From Acidimicrobiales bacterium mtb01 (GTDB taxonomy: Bacteria > Actinomycetota > Acidimicrobiia > Acidimicrobiales > Ilumatobacteraceae), in NCBI GenBank assembly GCA_004379135.1, contig NBNI01000002.1, positions 1-64,000 of the forward strand: 64,000 bases of DNA, read 5' to 3'. How positions within the stretch are numbered: position 1 is the first letter of the stretch; every line of letters starts with the position of its first letter. Below, one piece after another: positions 7,889 to 16,030 of the stretch. The translations under genes and the position numbers were made by a program. The notes beneath the pieces are model-generated. The model did not search any database and had not been told where the DNA came from. It saw only the letters and a list, made by a program, of their open reading frames with translations.

Positions 7889-8650
7889 TTACGGGAACTT
7901 GATGACCTCGATGACCTTCCGGTCGGCCACGACCGCAGCCTTCGCGCACGACGCGGCAGCGGAGTCCGTGCGAATCGCCACCCGCCACCCGCTGAGACCT
8001 GAATCGTCGAGGACCCTTTCAGCGATCGCAGCAGCATCCGTGGCGCTCAGGCACGGCATCGATGAGTTCACCTCGGCAACGATCCGGTCGTTGAGCTCGA
8101 CCACTGACCGGTTGTCGTCATCGAGCGCAGGGTCGGCGGCGGCGAGGCCGAGTTCTTCACACGTGCCGAACTCGAGCGGATGAACCTGCAACGCCCCACC
8201 CGAACCGATGCACGCGACGAACGTGGGCGGTTCCGTCGGCTGATCGCGGTCCTCGTTGAACCGCCCGGCCCGCCAGGCCGCATCGCAACCACCGATCGGA
8301 TCGTCGGTCGGGTCGATCGCCACCACGACCGCGTCATCGCCGATCCCGTCCTGGCACGCGATTCCCGCAATCGGCTGTGACGGCTGACCCCGCAGCAATG
8401 CGGCGGCGCCGACTGCGCCACCGACAACCAGCATGCCGGTGACAGCACCGACAGCGATGACCTTGCGCCGCCGCTGCGCACCGTACCGCCGCTGTTGTGC
8501 TTGGGCGCGACCGATCACCCGGTCGACGAGGGCATCGATTCGATCGTCGTCGAGCGGCGCCACCGCGTCATCCCACACCTCCGGATGCTGGAAGATCCAC
8601 GACGAGATCGGATCCACGTCGTTGCCGTTCACGTCATCGACGTCACTCAC
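7889..8650 (-). CDS. Membrane protein, probable anti-sigma factor
   Basis: 253 residues with an acidic N-terminal cytoplasmic part (about 1-65, containing DDDRIDALVDRVIGRA), one membrane segment (about 68-88, VIAVGAVTGMLVVGGAVGAAALL) and a Cys-containing extracytoplasmic domain of about 160 residues. Position directly after an ECF sigma gene with a 4-base ATGA overlap (8647-8650) and the single-span layout are the standard signs of an anti-sigma factor; no zinc-binding HxxxCxxC motif is present, so it is not a ZAS-domain anti-sigma. The outer Cys-rich domain could sense an envelope signal (inference). Confidence 0.68.
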   Translation of the reverse strand: MSDVDDVNGNDVDPISSWIFQHPEVWDDAVAPLDDDRIDALVDRVIGRAQAQQRRYGAQRRRKVIAVGAVTGMLVVGGAVGAAALLRGQPSQPIAGIACQDGIGDDAVVVAIDPTDDPIGGCDAAWRAGRFNEDRDQPTEPPTFVACIGSGGALQVHPLEFGTCEELGLAAADPALDDDNRSVVELNDRIVAEVNSSMPCLSATDAAAIAERVLDDSGLSGWRVAIRTDSAAASCAKAAVVADRKVIEVIKFP

Positions 8651-9219
8651 AACACCCTCCCCTCGTGGGATTCGCTGGTCGTCTCGGTGCCGTCGGCGGC
8701 GTTCAGCTGCGCGTAGGCGGCCATGAACGCAGCTCTGGCCACCATCAACCGCTTACGCGCTGTTCCGGCCGTGATGCCCAACAACCGACCGATCGACGGC
8801 CCGTCATGCCCGATTGCTCGCAGCACCAGCACCTGACGTTGCGCAGCATTCAGTTTCGACAACGCCATTCCCACCGCTTCCTCACCATGCGACACAACTG
8901 CGTCCTCCGCCGACACCACCTCGTCAACAACCGGCAGCGCTCGCAGCCGATCCGCCGTCCGACGACGAGTCGCCGCACGCCTCCCATGATTCGCCACGAG
9001 GAAGCCGGCCGTGCGCGCCAACCACACCCGCTGCTGCACGACATCGAGCTCGGACAGCTCATCGAAGCGTTCGTAGGCCAACACGAACACGTCAGCGCAC
9101 ATCTCTTCGACATCCCACGAGTTGCCCTCAGAGCGCGACAACACAGCACGCACCATCCGCTCGTGCGCGCCAACGAATCGCCGGAACCCATCGCGGTCGT
9201 CACGCTGCTCGTCGGTCAC
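8647..9219 (-). CDS. ECF-family RNA polymerase sigma factor
   Basis: 190 residues. Region 2 is visible as a DVEEMCADVFVLAYERFDEL helix, and region 4 as LSKLNAAQRQVLVLRAIG followed by the helix-turn-helix GPSIGRLLGITAGTARKRL. No SnoaL-like extension. GTG9219 is chosen because GAGG lies just upstream and the leader length then matches the other cassettes; GTG9246, 9 codons upstream, is possible. It is the first gene of the operon sigma, anti-sigma, secreted protein, adaptor, ATPase, permease. Its own promoter contains GGGAAC-N16-GACACC, also found before the cassette at 2152, so autoregulation and control of that cassette are likely. Confidence 0.87.
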   Translation of the reverse strand: MTDEQRDDRDGFRRFVGAHERMVRAVLSRSEGNSWDVEEMCADVFVLAYERFDELSELDVVQQRVWLARTAGFLVANHGRRAATRRRTADRLRALPVVDEVVSAEDAVVSHGEEAVGMALSKLNAAQRQVLVLRAIGHDGPSIGRLLGITAGTARKRLMVARAAFMAAYAQLNAADGTETTSESHEGRVL

Positions 9220-9250
9220 ATCACCTCGTACTCCCGCACCACTCACCGCA

Positions 9251-9289
9251 TCTGATCAGAAGGTGTCGTCCCAAGGTCAGAGTGTTCCC
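9251..9289 (-). promoter_or_regulatory. Autoregulated ECF promoter of the sigma operon, with palindrome
   Basis: On the minus strand GGGAAC (9289-9284), 16 bp, GACACCTT (9267-9260). GGAACACT and GACACCTT are identical to the promoter at 2076-2104, and the gap is the same length. A perfect palindrome TCTGATCAGA (9251-9260) lies downstream and may bind a repressor. Confidence 0.62.
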
Positions 9290-9329
9290 TCCCAACAGAC
9301 AGGGGACCAACAGCTCCGTGAAGCGGTTC

Positions 9330-9542
9330 TTACTCGCCCGGGTCGAGTGGCGCCACGACGACACTCATTCCGCCCACGGCCACCTCGGCGATCTCGAGCG
9401 CGTACCGGTCCGCGAACACCGAGGCATCCACCGGCCCGACGAACGGGCCGAACACACTCACCAAGCCAGAGGCGCGCTCGAACACCACCGCGACATGTTC
9501 GAGGTCGAGCCGGCGTCGCTCGTCGCCTGACCAGGAAGCCAT
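9330..9542 (-). CDS. Small protein with GPF...FAD motif (mobile-element type)
   Basis: 70 residues from ATG9542. The core reads VVFERASGLVSVFGPFVGPVDASVFADRY and ends VVVAPLDPGE; short proteins with a V.GPF....A..FA pattern are common on actinobacterial phages, plasmids and integrative elements (recalled family pattern, not searched). An inverted repeat ACTGAC-TC-GTCAGT (9544-9557) touches the start codon and may be its operator. The frame stays open upstream to 10019, but that part has low protein character. It lies next to a decayed integrase, consistent with a mobile-element remnant. Confidence 0.5.
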   Translation of the reverse strand: MASWSGDERRRLDLEHVAVVFERASGLVSVFGPFVGPVDASVFADRYALEIAEVAVGGMSVVVAPLDPGE

Positions 9543-9557
9543 CACTGACTCGTCAGT

Positions 9558-9857
9558 CACGGCAGCGCCGAACACCGGGCAAACATCCGCCGCAGGAACC
9601 GACGCGAACGTCGCGACACCCGTGGCCGCCGCTCTTTTTCGGGGGGGGGACCACTTCCTCACCAGCTGACCTACCTCCTCAACGGTGAAGGTGTCGCTCG
9701 CCACCTCAGGTGTTCCACCAACGAACCCTGAGCGATCATGAGGATTCGGGCAGGCACCCCCGTGTACCGGTAGCAGGCGGACGACGGAAATGGGGAACGT
9801 TGCGCTCCTTGCTGGTTGCGCTTGCGCGAACGATTGGACGGGTCTCGGCGGGCGGGT
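9558..9857. other. Non-coding or decayed stretch with a G9 run
   Basis: No intact gene. A G-run at about 9641-9649 (plus strand) is preceded by a T-run. On the minus strand a segment reads FTVEEVGQLVRKW, resembling the start of an excisionase or MerR helix-turn-helix, just before the homopolymer; a frame slip there may have broken a small gene. Evidence is weak. Confidence 0.3.
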
Positions 9858-10264
9858 GCTGAGGCCGACGATTGCGACCAGGTCGGTGATCTCCGCGACA
9901 GGCGAGCGCTGCGCGGGTACGCGGCTGCGGCGCCGCGCTTGTTCCCATCGAGCATCGTCGTGCTGGATGCGGCTGATTGAATGTCGGCATCGACCGATGG
10001 GAACGACGCGGAGGCCCACTGTCGGGTCACGCCCTCAACGAGATCGTCTCGCGGCTCGCCACCGCCGCCGACCTCGAACCGTTGACGTGTCACGGGCCGC
10101 GGCGTTATGCCGTGTCGAGCATGTTGCGCGCCGCGGACGTCGGACTCGCCCAACGCATGGCAGGGCATGCTGACGTCTCCACCACGCTGCGCAGCTACGA
10201 CGCTCGCGGCCTCGAGGAACTTGACCGTGCGGTGCGCCTGAGGAGCCGCCCGGGACCGTCATGA
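9858..10264 (+). pseudogene. Decayed tyrosine recombinase (C-terminal half)
   Basis: The 9977-10264 frame (TTG start) keeps the C-terminal catalytic half of a phage-type integrase: LTCHGPRRYAVSSML (the H-x-x-R box), AQRMAGHADVSTTLRSYD (the second His and the Tyr nucleophile). The preceding frame (9858-9980) reads RDRRALRGYAAAAPRLFPSSIVVLDAAD, matching the usual RDRALLGLYAAAGLRRSEIVALDVAD pattern but with the first catalytic Arg region altered, and ends at a TGA one base out of phase. The N-terminal domain is missing. So an integrative element once sat here; its att sites were not identified. Confidence 0.72.
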
Positions 10265-10391
10265 CGGGGCACGTCCCCGACACGCCGCTCTGGACGCGCG
10301 TCACATGCTGGGGCCACGTCGGGCGGACGTCGACCCACCGCGGCGCGGCCGTCGTGAGAAATCGAGGATCCTGACCGCCATGCAAACCCAC

Positions 10392-10427
10392 TAAACCACC
10401 CAAGACGGTCTTGTATTGGTAGGTTTA
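10392..10427. promoter_or_regulatory. Nested inverted repeat upstream of the Fic gene
   Basis: A perfect inner palindrome CAAGAC-G-GTCTTG (10401-10413) is flanked by outer arms TAAACC (10392-10397) and GGTTTA (10422-10427). It ends 10 bp before ATG10438. This is the layout of an operator for autoregulation. The rest of 10265-10391 shows nothing recognisable. Confidence 0.55.
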
Positions 10428-10437
10428 TGTGGTTCCT

Positions 10438-11484
10438 ATGCGTAGTTTCCAACGTGCCGACACCCTCGACCCGGTCCCGGGCAGCATCGTTGCCGCCCTC
10501 CGCAGGATCGACCTCGCCGCCGGAGGAGAGGCGCGCCACGTCGACCAACTCCCCCAGCTCCTCGATGCCCTTCGCGAACAGGCCAGGATCGAGTCGATCA
10601 CCGCGTCCTCCGCGATCGAAGGGGTGATTGTCGCCGAAGGTCGCGCGCCTGCCCTCGCCACCGCTGCACCACCAAGGTTCCGCAACCGAAGCGAAGCCGA
10701 GTTCGCCGGATACAGCGCCGCGCTCGACTACCTCAACAACGGCACCGACCACGGCCCGTTGAGCGTGGGGCTGCTCATGCACCTGCACCGCCTCCTGTTC
10801 AGCTTCACCGATGATGACGGCGGACGGTTCAAACTCGAAGACAACCTCGTCATCGACCGGCACGCCGACGGAACGACGACGGTCCGGTTCCAGCCGGTCG
10901 CGGTTCGCGACACCGAGTTCTACATGGCTGAGCTGGTCGAGCGGACCAACGCCGCGCTCACCGCCGGCGTCCATCACCCGTTGCTCGTCATCGCCGCCTG
11001 CTCCCTCGACCTGCTCTGCATCCATCCGTTCGGTGACGGCAACGGTCGCGTCGCCCGGCTGCTCACCACGTTCCTCCTGCAACGCTGCGGATATGGCGTG
11101 GGACGGTACGTCAGCCTCGAACAGCTGATCTACGAAACCAAGGACGGCTACTACGAGGCGCTTCGGCAGTCGACCGACGGCTGGTTCGACGACGCCCAGC
11201 ATTCGCTGTGGCCGTGGGCCGGCTACTTCCTCGAACGCCTCGCTGGTGCCTACGACCGGTTCTCGGCCCGGATCGCGGCGAGCACGAACTCGGGAACGAA
11301 GCAGGACCGGATCCGTGACTTCATCCTGCTGCACGCGCCACCCATATTCTCGATCTCCGACATCCGACGCGCCGTCCCAGGCGTAAGCGACCAGACGATC
11401 CGGCTCGTCCTCGCCGAACTGAAAGAGAGCGGCCATGTCACCAACGACGGCGTCGGCCGCAGCGCCACCTGGTCACGCCCCTAG
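10438..11484 (+). CDS. Fic-domain protein (AMPylase-type) with N-terminal inhibitory motif
   Basis: 348 residues. The Fic core motif HPFGDGNGR is intact at 196-204, with catalytic His196. The autoinhibitory motif SSAIEG lies at 57-62 (Ser57, Glu61, Gly62), making it a class II Fic protein whose glutamate blocks ATP until released. An N-terminal Fic_N-like helical part precedes, and the C-terminus (about 285-348) is a winged helix (FSISDIRRAVPGVSDQTIRLVL), which could bind the palindrome at 10392-10427. Such proteins modify target proteins with AMP; the target here is unknown. ATG10438 is preferred to GTG10429. It neighbours an integrase remnant and HEPN genes in an island. Confidence 0.88.
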   Translation: MRSFQRADTLDPVPGSIVAALRRIDLAAGGEARHVDQLPQLLDALREQARIESITASSAIEGVIVAEGRAPALATAAPPRFRNRSEAEFAGYSAALDYLNNGTDHGPLSVGLLMHLHRLLFSFTDDDGGRFKLEDNLVIDRHADGTTTVRFQPVAVRDTEFYMAELVERTNAALTAGVHHPLLVIAACSLDLLCIHPFGDGNGRVARLLTTFLLQRCGYGVGRYVSLEQLIYETKDGYYEALRQSTDGWFDDAQHSLWPWAGYFLERLAGAYDRFSARIAASTNSGTKQDRIRDFILLHAPPIFSISDIRRAVPGVSDQTIRLVLAELKESGHVTNDGVGRSATWSRP

Positions 11485-11774
11485 CAGCGCCCTGCAGTCG
11501 GCGGTGCGTTGTTCCGAGCCGCCTAGGAGCCTGCTAGACCGCGCTCAATCAGTGTTCGTATGGCGTCCCCGTATGGCGTGTGGGCGCAGTTGAGGAACAT
11601 AGAGAGCAACTCCTGGGCGTTGGATGGTGACGGGTCCGTCCGGGCGAATGCGTAGAGGACCGGCATCGCTCGATGCGAAGGCAAGCTCGAACTCGAGGTG
11701 TCCGTGGAACCTTCGTGCTGCGCTGCGCCAATATTGGGCAGAACGTCTACGTCGACTGACAGAGGGGTGGTTGA
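11485..11774. other. Intergenic, possible minus-strand coding remnant
   Basis: No gene supported. On the minus strand 11523 to about 11670 reads PVLYAFARTDPSPSNAQELL...TLIERGLAGS, which has protein-like composition, but no start or family is recognisable and the frame runs on antisense to the next gene. Confidence 0.25.
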
Positions 11775-12509
11775 TTGAACGGGGTCAACAACGAATGGGC
11801 GATCGCGCAGCTTGACGACTTCGTCCGAGCTACGGAACTCACCTACATCCCATCGCCGCCGGGTTCGGTTGGATTCCACGCTTACCGGACTGCAGAGCCG
11901 GAGGAGGATGTGGTTCGGCGCGCTCACGTGGTGGAACTGATTCTCGACCGGTCGGTTCCGCGCTGGCGGAACCTTGAAGTCGACAACAACCGGAAGAAAT
12001 GGGCCTTGCATCGGGAGGCATCCATCCGAGCCCGTGAGGCTCTCGTGCGCGCGGACGAGATCCGTCGGAATCTCGGCGATGACGCACCAGAGATCTCGGC
12101 TGCGAGCCTTCATCCATGGGTCTGGGATGGGGCCAGCTCCTTGTGGCGGTCGGGCCACTTCCGATCTGCGGTTGAGGACGCAGCCAAGAAGGTCAACGCC
12201 GAGACGCAGAACAAACTTGGGCGCCGAGACGTGAGTGAAACCAAACTCTTCCAGGAGGGGTTCAGCCTTGATCCGCCGCAACCCGGGCGACCCCGCTTAC
12301 GTCGTATGCAGGCCGACGGGAGCGATACATACAAATCTGTACAGCGCGGCGCGATGGCCTTGGCCGAGGGCATCTTCGCCGGAGTTCGAAATCCGTTCAA
12401 CCATCAGGATCCAACTGACATCGACGAGCACGTGGCCCTCGAGTACCTCGCTGTACTGAGTGTCATCGCTCGATGGGTCGACGATGCCGCTGTGGAGCAG
12501 GCGACCTAG
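11775..12509 (+). CDS. TIGR02391/Ymh-like HEPN-type protein
   Basis: 244 residues from TTG11775, the only start after the in-frame stop, with GAGGGG just upstream. The C-terminal half has the TIGR02391 hallmark SLHPWVWDGASSLWRSGHF, then VEDAAKKVNA and GAMALAEGIFAGVRNPFNH. RNPFNH (205-210) fits the R-x4-H motif of HEPN ribonucleases. Relatives occur in phage-defence and mobile loci (family knowledge); direct activity here is inferred. The gene converges on the second HEPN-like gene (12593-13174) with an 83-bp gap that has no other content. Confidence 0.78.
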   Translation: MNGVNNEWAIAQLDDFVRATELTYIPSPPGSVGFHAYRTAEPEEDVVRRAHVVELILDRSVPRWRNLEVDNNRKKWALHREASIRAREALVRADEIRRNLGDDAPEISAASLHPWVWDGASSLWRSGHFRSAVEDAAKKVNAETQNKLGRRDVSETKLFQEGFSLDPPQPGRPRLRRMQADGSDTYKSVQRGAMALAEGIFAGVRNPFNHQDPTDIDEHVALEYLAVLSVIARWVDDAAVEQAT

Positions 12510-12592
12510 CCAACGCGGGTCTCGTCCCGCATGGAATAGGCACTTCCCAGAAGCGCCGGTGGCGGACGGGGCACACGTTGCGTGTCCCGGAA

Positions 12593-13174
12593 CTAGTTCC
12601 CGGACGCCGTGTCCGTCGCCGCGCCAATGGCCTGCGACCGAAGCAGGCTCCATTCGTTGGTCAACTCACGAAGGACCTCGATGACCAGCGCCAATAGCCA
12701 GTAGAAGGCGCGCACCGCCTCCTCGATCTCAGCATCTGCAACCTGAAGGTCTTCCAGAGACTTGGGGTGTACAACACGATGTCGGACCACCACAGACCGC
12801 TGCAGGCAGTTCCACCCAGGGTGGGTGAAGTCAACTGAGTAACCGGGTCGTTGTCGTTCGACCAGGCGAACAACGAGTCTGATGGCAGCGGGGAGCGGGG
12901 TCCGACGTGCCGATGTCCGCACTTTGCCGTTGTCGGACAGGACGTATGTCTCCTCCGCGAGAAGGGCACGTTCACCCGCCAGGAGCGCGTGTCGTTGATC
13001 ATCCAACGCGAGCAGGTCCACCTTCAGTTGCCAGTGGAGTCCTTCCATCGCTGCTGAAATGGTTCGGACGACATCCCGACGAAGCGACGCCTGCGATGGC
13101 ATGGCCTCGTAGCGGGCGACCGCAGCCGATACGTCGGCGACAAGCACATGGGTCAGGCTGCTCGGCTCATCCAC
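12593..13174 (-). CDS. HEPN-like protein
   Basis: 193 residues from GTG13174; ATG13294 would add 40 residues of low similarity to the rest. All-helical composition, with NCLQRSVVVRHRVVHPKS in the C-terminal half: RHRVVH (131-136) is the HEPN R-x4-H catalytic motif followed by the usual HP, and the following DLQVADAEIEEAVRAFYWL helix matches the HEPN fold. Such domains act as RNases in toxin-antitoxin and abortive-infection systems, often with an antitoxin; none is seen beside it unless the HEPN-type neighbour is its partner. Substrate unknown. Confidence 0.62.
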   Translation of the reverse strand: MDEPSSLTHVLVADVSAAVARYEAMPSQASLRRDVVRTISAAMEGLHWQLKVDLLALDDQRHALLAGERALLAEETYVLSDNGKVRTSARRTPLPAAIRLVVRLVERQRPGYSVDFTHPGWNCLQRSVVVRHRVVHPKSLEDLQVADAEIEEAVRAFYWLLALVIEVLRELTNEWSLLRSQAIGAATDTASGN

Positions 13175-13391
13175 GCCCCAAACAGTAGGAGACGACGGCG
13201 ACAGGTCGCGCTGGCTCAGGTCCGGTGTGCGACCAGCCGAGGCATCTGAACGGAACCACGCCCGCACGTCCCCCCTGAACCTCGCCGTGCGCATGGTGTC
13301 GATGGCTGGCGACCGAGTGATCGTCCGCTGACATGAGCCGATGCACTTTGGCGGTCCCAACTGCGCCCAGCTAGCTCACCCATGCTGGTGC

Positions 13392-13772
13392 ATGACCGAC
13401 ATGACCGACTTCCGAGCAGCTGAGGAGCACATCATCAAGGCGTGTGAGGTGTTACTCGCGGATGGATTCACCGACGAAGCGACCTTCATCTGCCTGGTGC
13501 AGATCTACCTGGCACCCTGGTTCGAGGACATGGAAGCCGTTGCTCGGCGCCTCGCCCTGGGCGACGAGGGCCTATGCAACCGCCGTACAGACGCACGACT
13601 CAGCCGGATGCGTGACAGGGCACACGGTCAACTGCGCGCCGCAATCACTGCACTGGACCCCCGAGCGGTGGCCAAGGCCGCTACGTTCGTCTGCGGCATC
13701 CAGTTGGCGGCCGACGGTTGCGGGAACGTCACCACGGGCAGCGAGGTGACGCCACCGGCCAACGAGTCATGA
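13392..13772 (+). CDS. Hypothetical protein
   Basis: 126 residues from ATG13392 (a second Met is 3 codons later). Acidic, helical N-terminal part (FRAAEEHIIKACEVLLADGFTDEATFICLVQIYLAPWFEDMEAVARRL), a basic middle with RRTDARLSRMRDRAH and a Ser/Thr/Pro tail. Four Cys scattered, no signal peptide. No family recognised. It ends overlapping the 3' end of the four-gene operon by 6 bp (convergent). It lies head to head with the HEPN-like gene, 217 bp apart. Confidence 0.5.
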   Translation: MTDMTDFRAAEEHIIKACEVLLADGFTDEATFICLVQIYLAPWFEDMEAVARRLALGDEGLCNRRTDARLSRMRDRAHGQLRAAITALDPRAVAKAATFVCGIQLAADGCGNVTTGSEVTPPANES

Positions 13773-15437
13773 ACCCCGAGCCGGGCGCAAGCCGCTGAGA
13801 TCATGGCGGTACACCGAGACACCCGCTCGTCCCTCTGCCCATGGCATGAGGTCGTTGGCGCCTCGATGGATCACGTGGATCTGTTCTCGAGCGGCGGCGA
13901 GGCAGCCGTAGAGGACCCGCTGTGCGGTCTCGTCGCCCGCTCCTCGCGGCCCTGAACCGGTGAATCCCTGCAATGCCGGCCGCACGATGAGCACCACCTC
14001 CGCGGTGGCTTCACCAACTTGGTTCGCTGCCGCGACCACGATGCGCGGTTGGCACTCGACGTACTCGACCCGACGACACGGCAACCAGCCGTCGCGACAG
14101 AGCACGTTGAGCGCCTCGTCGAGCGTGGCTGCACTGCGTGCTCGCTCCACGGTCGGTGTGAAGCGTCGGGCGCCGTTCGCAGTGCGTCTCGACTGACCGT
14201 ACGCCTCGAGGCCCACCAGCCCGGCGAGGGCCGTGATCAGCTGCATCGGCGTGCCATCTGTTGCGGCCGCTACAGCGGCGAGGCTCTGGGCGAACGGCTT
14301 CAGCCCACGGTTCGGGCGTAACCCGTCAGCGACGGCGACCAACCACCCCTGCAGCGTCGCCCCACCCACTCGCGACGTCACGTCCTCGAGTGACGGAAGC
14401 AGATGAGAAGCGACCGCATGCACCCTGTCATGTAGTGCCGCTGCGAAGGGCTGGTAGTCGTCCGTCAGCACCGCCGTGAGCAGAGTCCGGCACCTCTCAG
14501 CTGTGACGTCGTCGTCGCCAGCACGTAGACGGACCACGCCCTCGCCGAGATGGCGTTCGAGGTCACGGACCATCGCACTCACCTGATCGACCCTCGGCAC
14601 CACGACCAACACGCCCTGACGGTCGAGCGAGGCCGACAGGCTGACCGGGGCCCGATCTCGGGCGCGCCCCGCGACACCGGCCGAGACCAAGGCGCTCGCT
14701 GTGATCCAACCGAGATCGTCACTGTCGCAGCCGTCCACTCGATGCAGTGATACCACCCCCTCCGCGGTGCAGTCACCAGGGGGTGGGCCGTCGCTGCGGA
14801 CCGGCGAGGCAGCCAACACTTCGCGAATCGACGCCGCGATGGAGAGGCGACCAGGGTGCGGGTGCCGGTCGAGGTTGACGATTGTTCGTTCCACGTTCTC
14901 CAGTCCAGGGTCGACGGCGTAGACGATCTTCACGCCGTCGTTGACGCATTGGCGCCAGAAGGTCGCTTCGGCATGGACGTGTTCGGGTTCGAACAGCACC
15001 AACCGGGTGACTCCGGCAACGAGCAGACGCTGACCCAACCGCGGTAGGGAGTCGCCCCCACAAGAACGCTCGACCTTGCCGATCAACTCGTTCGTGATCG
15101 CTGCACGGAGGCGCAGTCGTCCACGGCGGAGAGCCTCGAGGGCCGCTCGAGGATTGTCGCTGTGGACACCATGCTCGGAAAGGGTTCGCGCCATCGACTT
15201 GGCGACCGAATCCAGGGTTGGATCATCGGCTGCATCCCACGCAGGGGTGTGCGAGACCTGAGCGACCAACCCGCGGCCGTAGACGACGCGGTCCAAGCTC
15301 GTGGCGAAGCGACGCCGCATCGTCTCAGTGACGGCGACACCGACTGAATGCGCGTCCTCGATGAGGTCATCGAGCGCTGCACCGGGCCAGTAGGTGACGG
15401 CGCAGATGGGATGGGAGCAGGTGGGGTACTGGGTCAT
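13767..15437 (-). CDS. SF1-helicase-derived protein without Walker A (gene 4 of operon)
   Basis: 556 residues. The C-terminal half follows the UvrD/RecB 2A-2B layout: GVLVVVPRVDQVSAMVRDLERHLG resembles the segment before motif V, and ETAQRVLYGCLAAAREQIHVIHRG matches motif VI (usual RLLYVALTRAREEL), but the motif VI Thr-Arg is replaced by Ala-Ala. No GxGKT Walker A or DExx box is present, so ATP hydrolysis is unlikely. The N-terminus (about 1-230) is unassigned. ATG15437 overlaps the stop of the previous gene by 4 bases. It is the last of four overlapping genes and may supply a DNA-binding or scaffold role to the recombinase (inference). Confidence 0.55.
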   Translation of the reverse strand: MTQYPTCSHPICAVTYWPGAALDDLIEDAHSVGVAVTETMRRRFATSLDRVVYGRGLVAQVSHTPAWDAADDPTLDSVAKSMARTLSEHGVHSDNPRAALEALRRGRLRLRAAITNELIGKVERSCGGDSLPRLGQRLLVAGVTRLVLFEPEHVHAEATFWRQCVNDGVKIVYAVDPGLENVERTIVNLDRHPHPGRLSIAASIREVLAASPVRSDGPPPGDCTAEGVVSLHRVDGCDSDDLGWITASALVSAGVAGRARDRAPVSLSASLDRQGVLVVVPRVDQVSAMVRDLERHLGEGVVRLRAGDDDVTAERCRTLLTAVLTDDYQPFAAALHDRVHAVASHLLPSLEDVTSRVGGATLQGWLVAVADGLRPNRGLKPFAQSLAAVAAATDGTPMQLITALAGLVGLEAYGQSRRTANGARRFTPTVERARSAATLDEALNVLCRDGWLPCRRVEYVECQPRIVVAAANQVGEATAEVVLIVRPALQGFTGSGPRGAGDETAQRVLYGCLAAAREQIHVIHRGANDLMPWAEGRAGVSVYRHDLSGLRPARGS

Positions 15438-16030
15438 GGCTCGACCCTGGGGTGGAGGAACTCGGCTGTCGCCTCATCGATGAGGCGATGGACGCGATCG
15501 GTGGAATGCGGCTCGATCCGATCGGCTGGGACACCCACCCTCGACGTCAGTTCCCACAGCAGATGCTCATCGCCGTCTGCGAGCGCCACGAGGCGCTCAC
15601 GGGCGATGGCGTTCAACAACTCGACCCCTACGCACACGTGCCGTCGGTAGGCGGCGGGCTTCAACCGTCGTCGCACTGCAGTGCTGACAGGCCCGCGGAG
15701 CCAGTCGCTGAGCCCGCGAGACGCCGAGTCCGTCCCGTAGTCGATCAGTGCTCGACGCTGGTCCTGCCACTCCTCGATGATTGCCACGTCATCGGACGCG
15801 ACCACCCATGTGCGGGCACCGTGCCGGTAGATCGTGGCATCACCCTCGTGGTCGAGTCGGCCGGCCATCGCTGCGACACCATCGACGCCGCACTCGCCAC
15901 ACAGGATCCACAGTCCAAGAGCGCGGTGCTGCCGCAGCACTGCGGTGATCGCTTGGCGAACCGGAGGAGGAGCAACGTCGAGACTCGTTGCGCCACGCTT
16001 GGTGCTCTTGATGATTACCCTGCCGGTCAC
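15434..16030 (-). CDS. Unknown protein with CGEC motif (gene 3 of operon)
   Basis: 198 residues from GTG16030, preceded by GGGAGGAA and overlapping the recombinase stop (GTGA). The basic start VIIKSTKRG leads to PPPVRQAITAVLRQHRALGLWILCGECG, a mixed middle with YRHGARTWVVASDDVAIIEEW, and a C-terminal helical part ending FLHPRVEP. Two Cys in CGEC could be part of a metal site, but no partner pair is seen. I recognise no family. The tight overlaps on both sides indicate a single transcript with the recombinase-like and helicase-like proteins. Confidence 0.6.
   Translation of the reverse strand: MTGRVIIKSTKRGATSLDVAPPPVRQAITAVLRQHRALGLWILCGECGVDGVAAMAGRLDHEGDATIYRHGARTWVVASDDVAIIEEWQDQRRALIDYGTDSASRGLSDWLRGPVSTAVRRRLKPAAYRRHVCVGVELLNAIARERLVALADGDEHLLWELTSRVGVPADRIEPHSTDRVHRLIDEATAEFLHPRVEP

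Noticed and set aside
11523-11760. Minus-strand coding fragment
   Set aside because: No start, ribosome binding site or family; the frame continues antisense to the HEPN-type gene.
13767-15437. Active SF1 helicase
   Set aside because: Only the C-terminal layout is present; Walker A and DExx box are absent and motif VI lacks its Thr-Arg.
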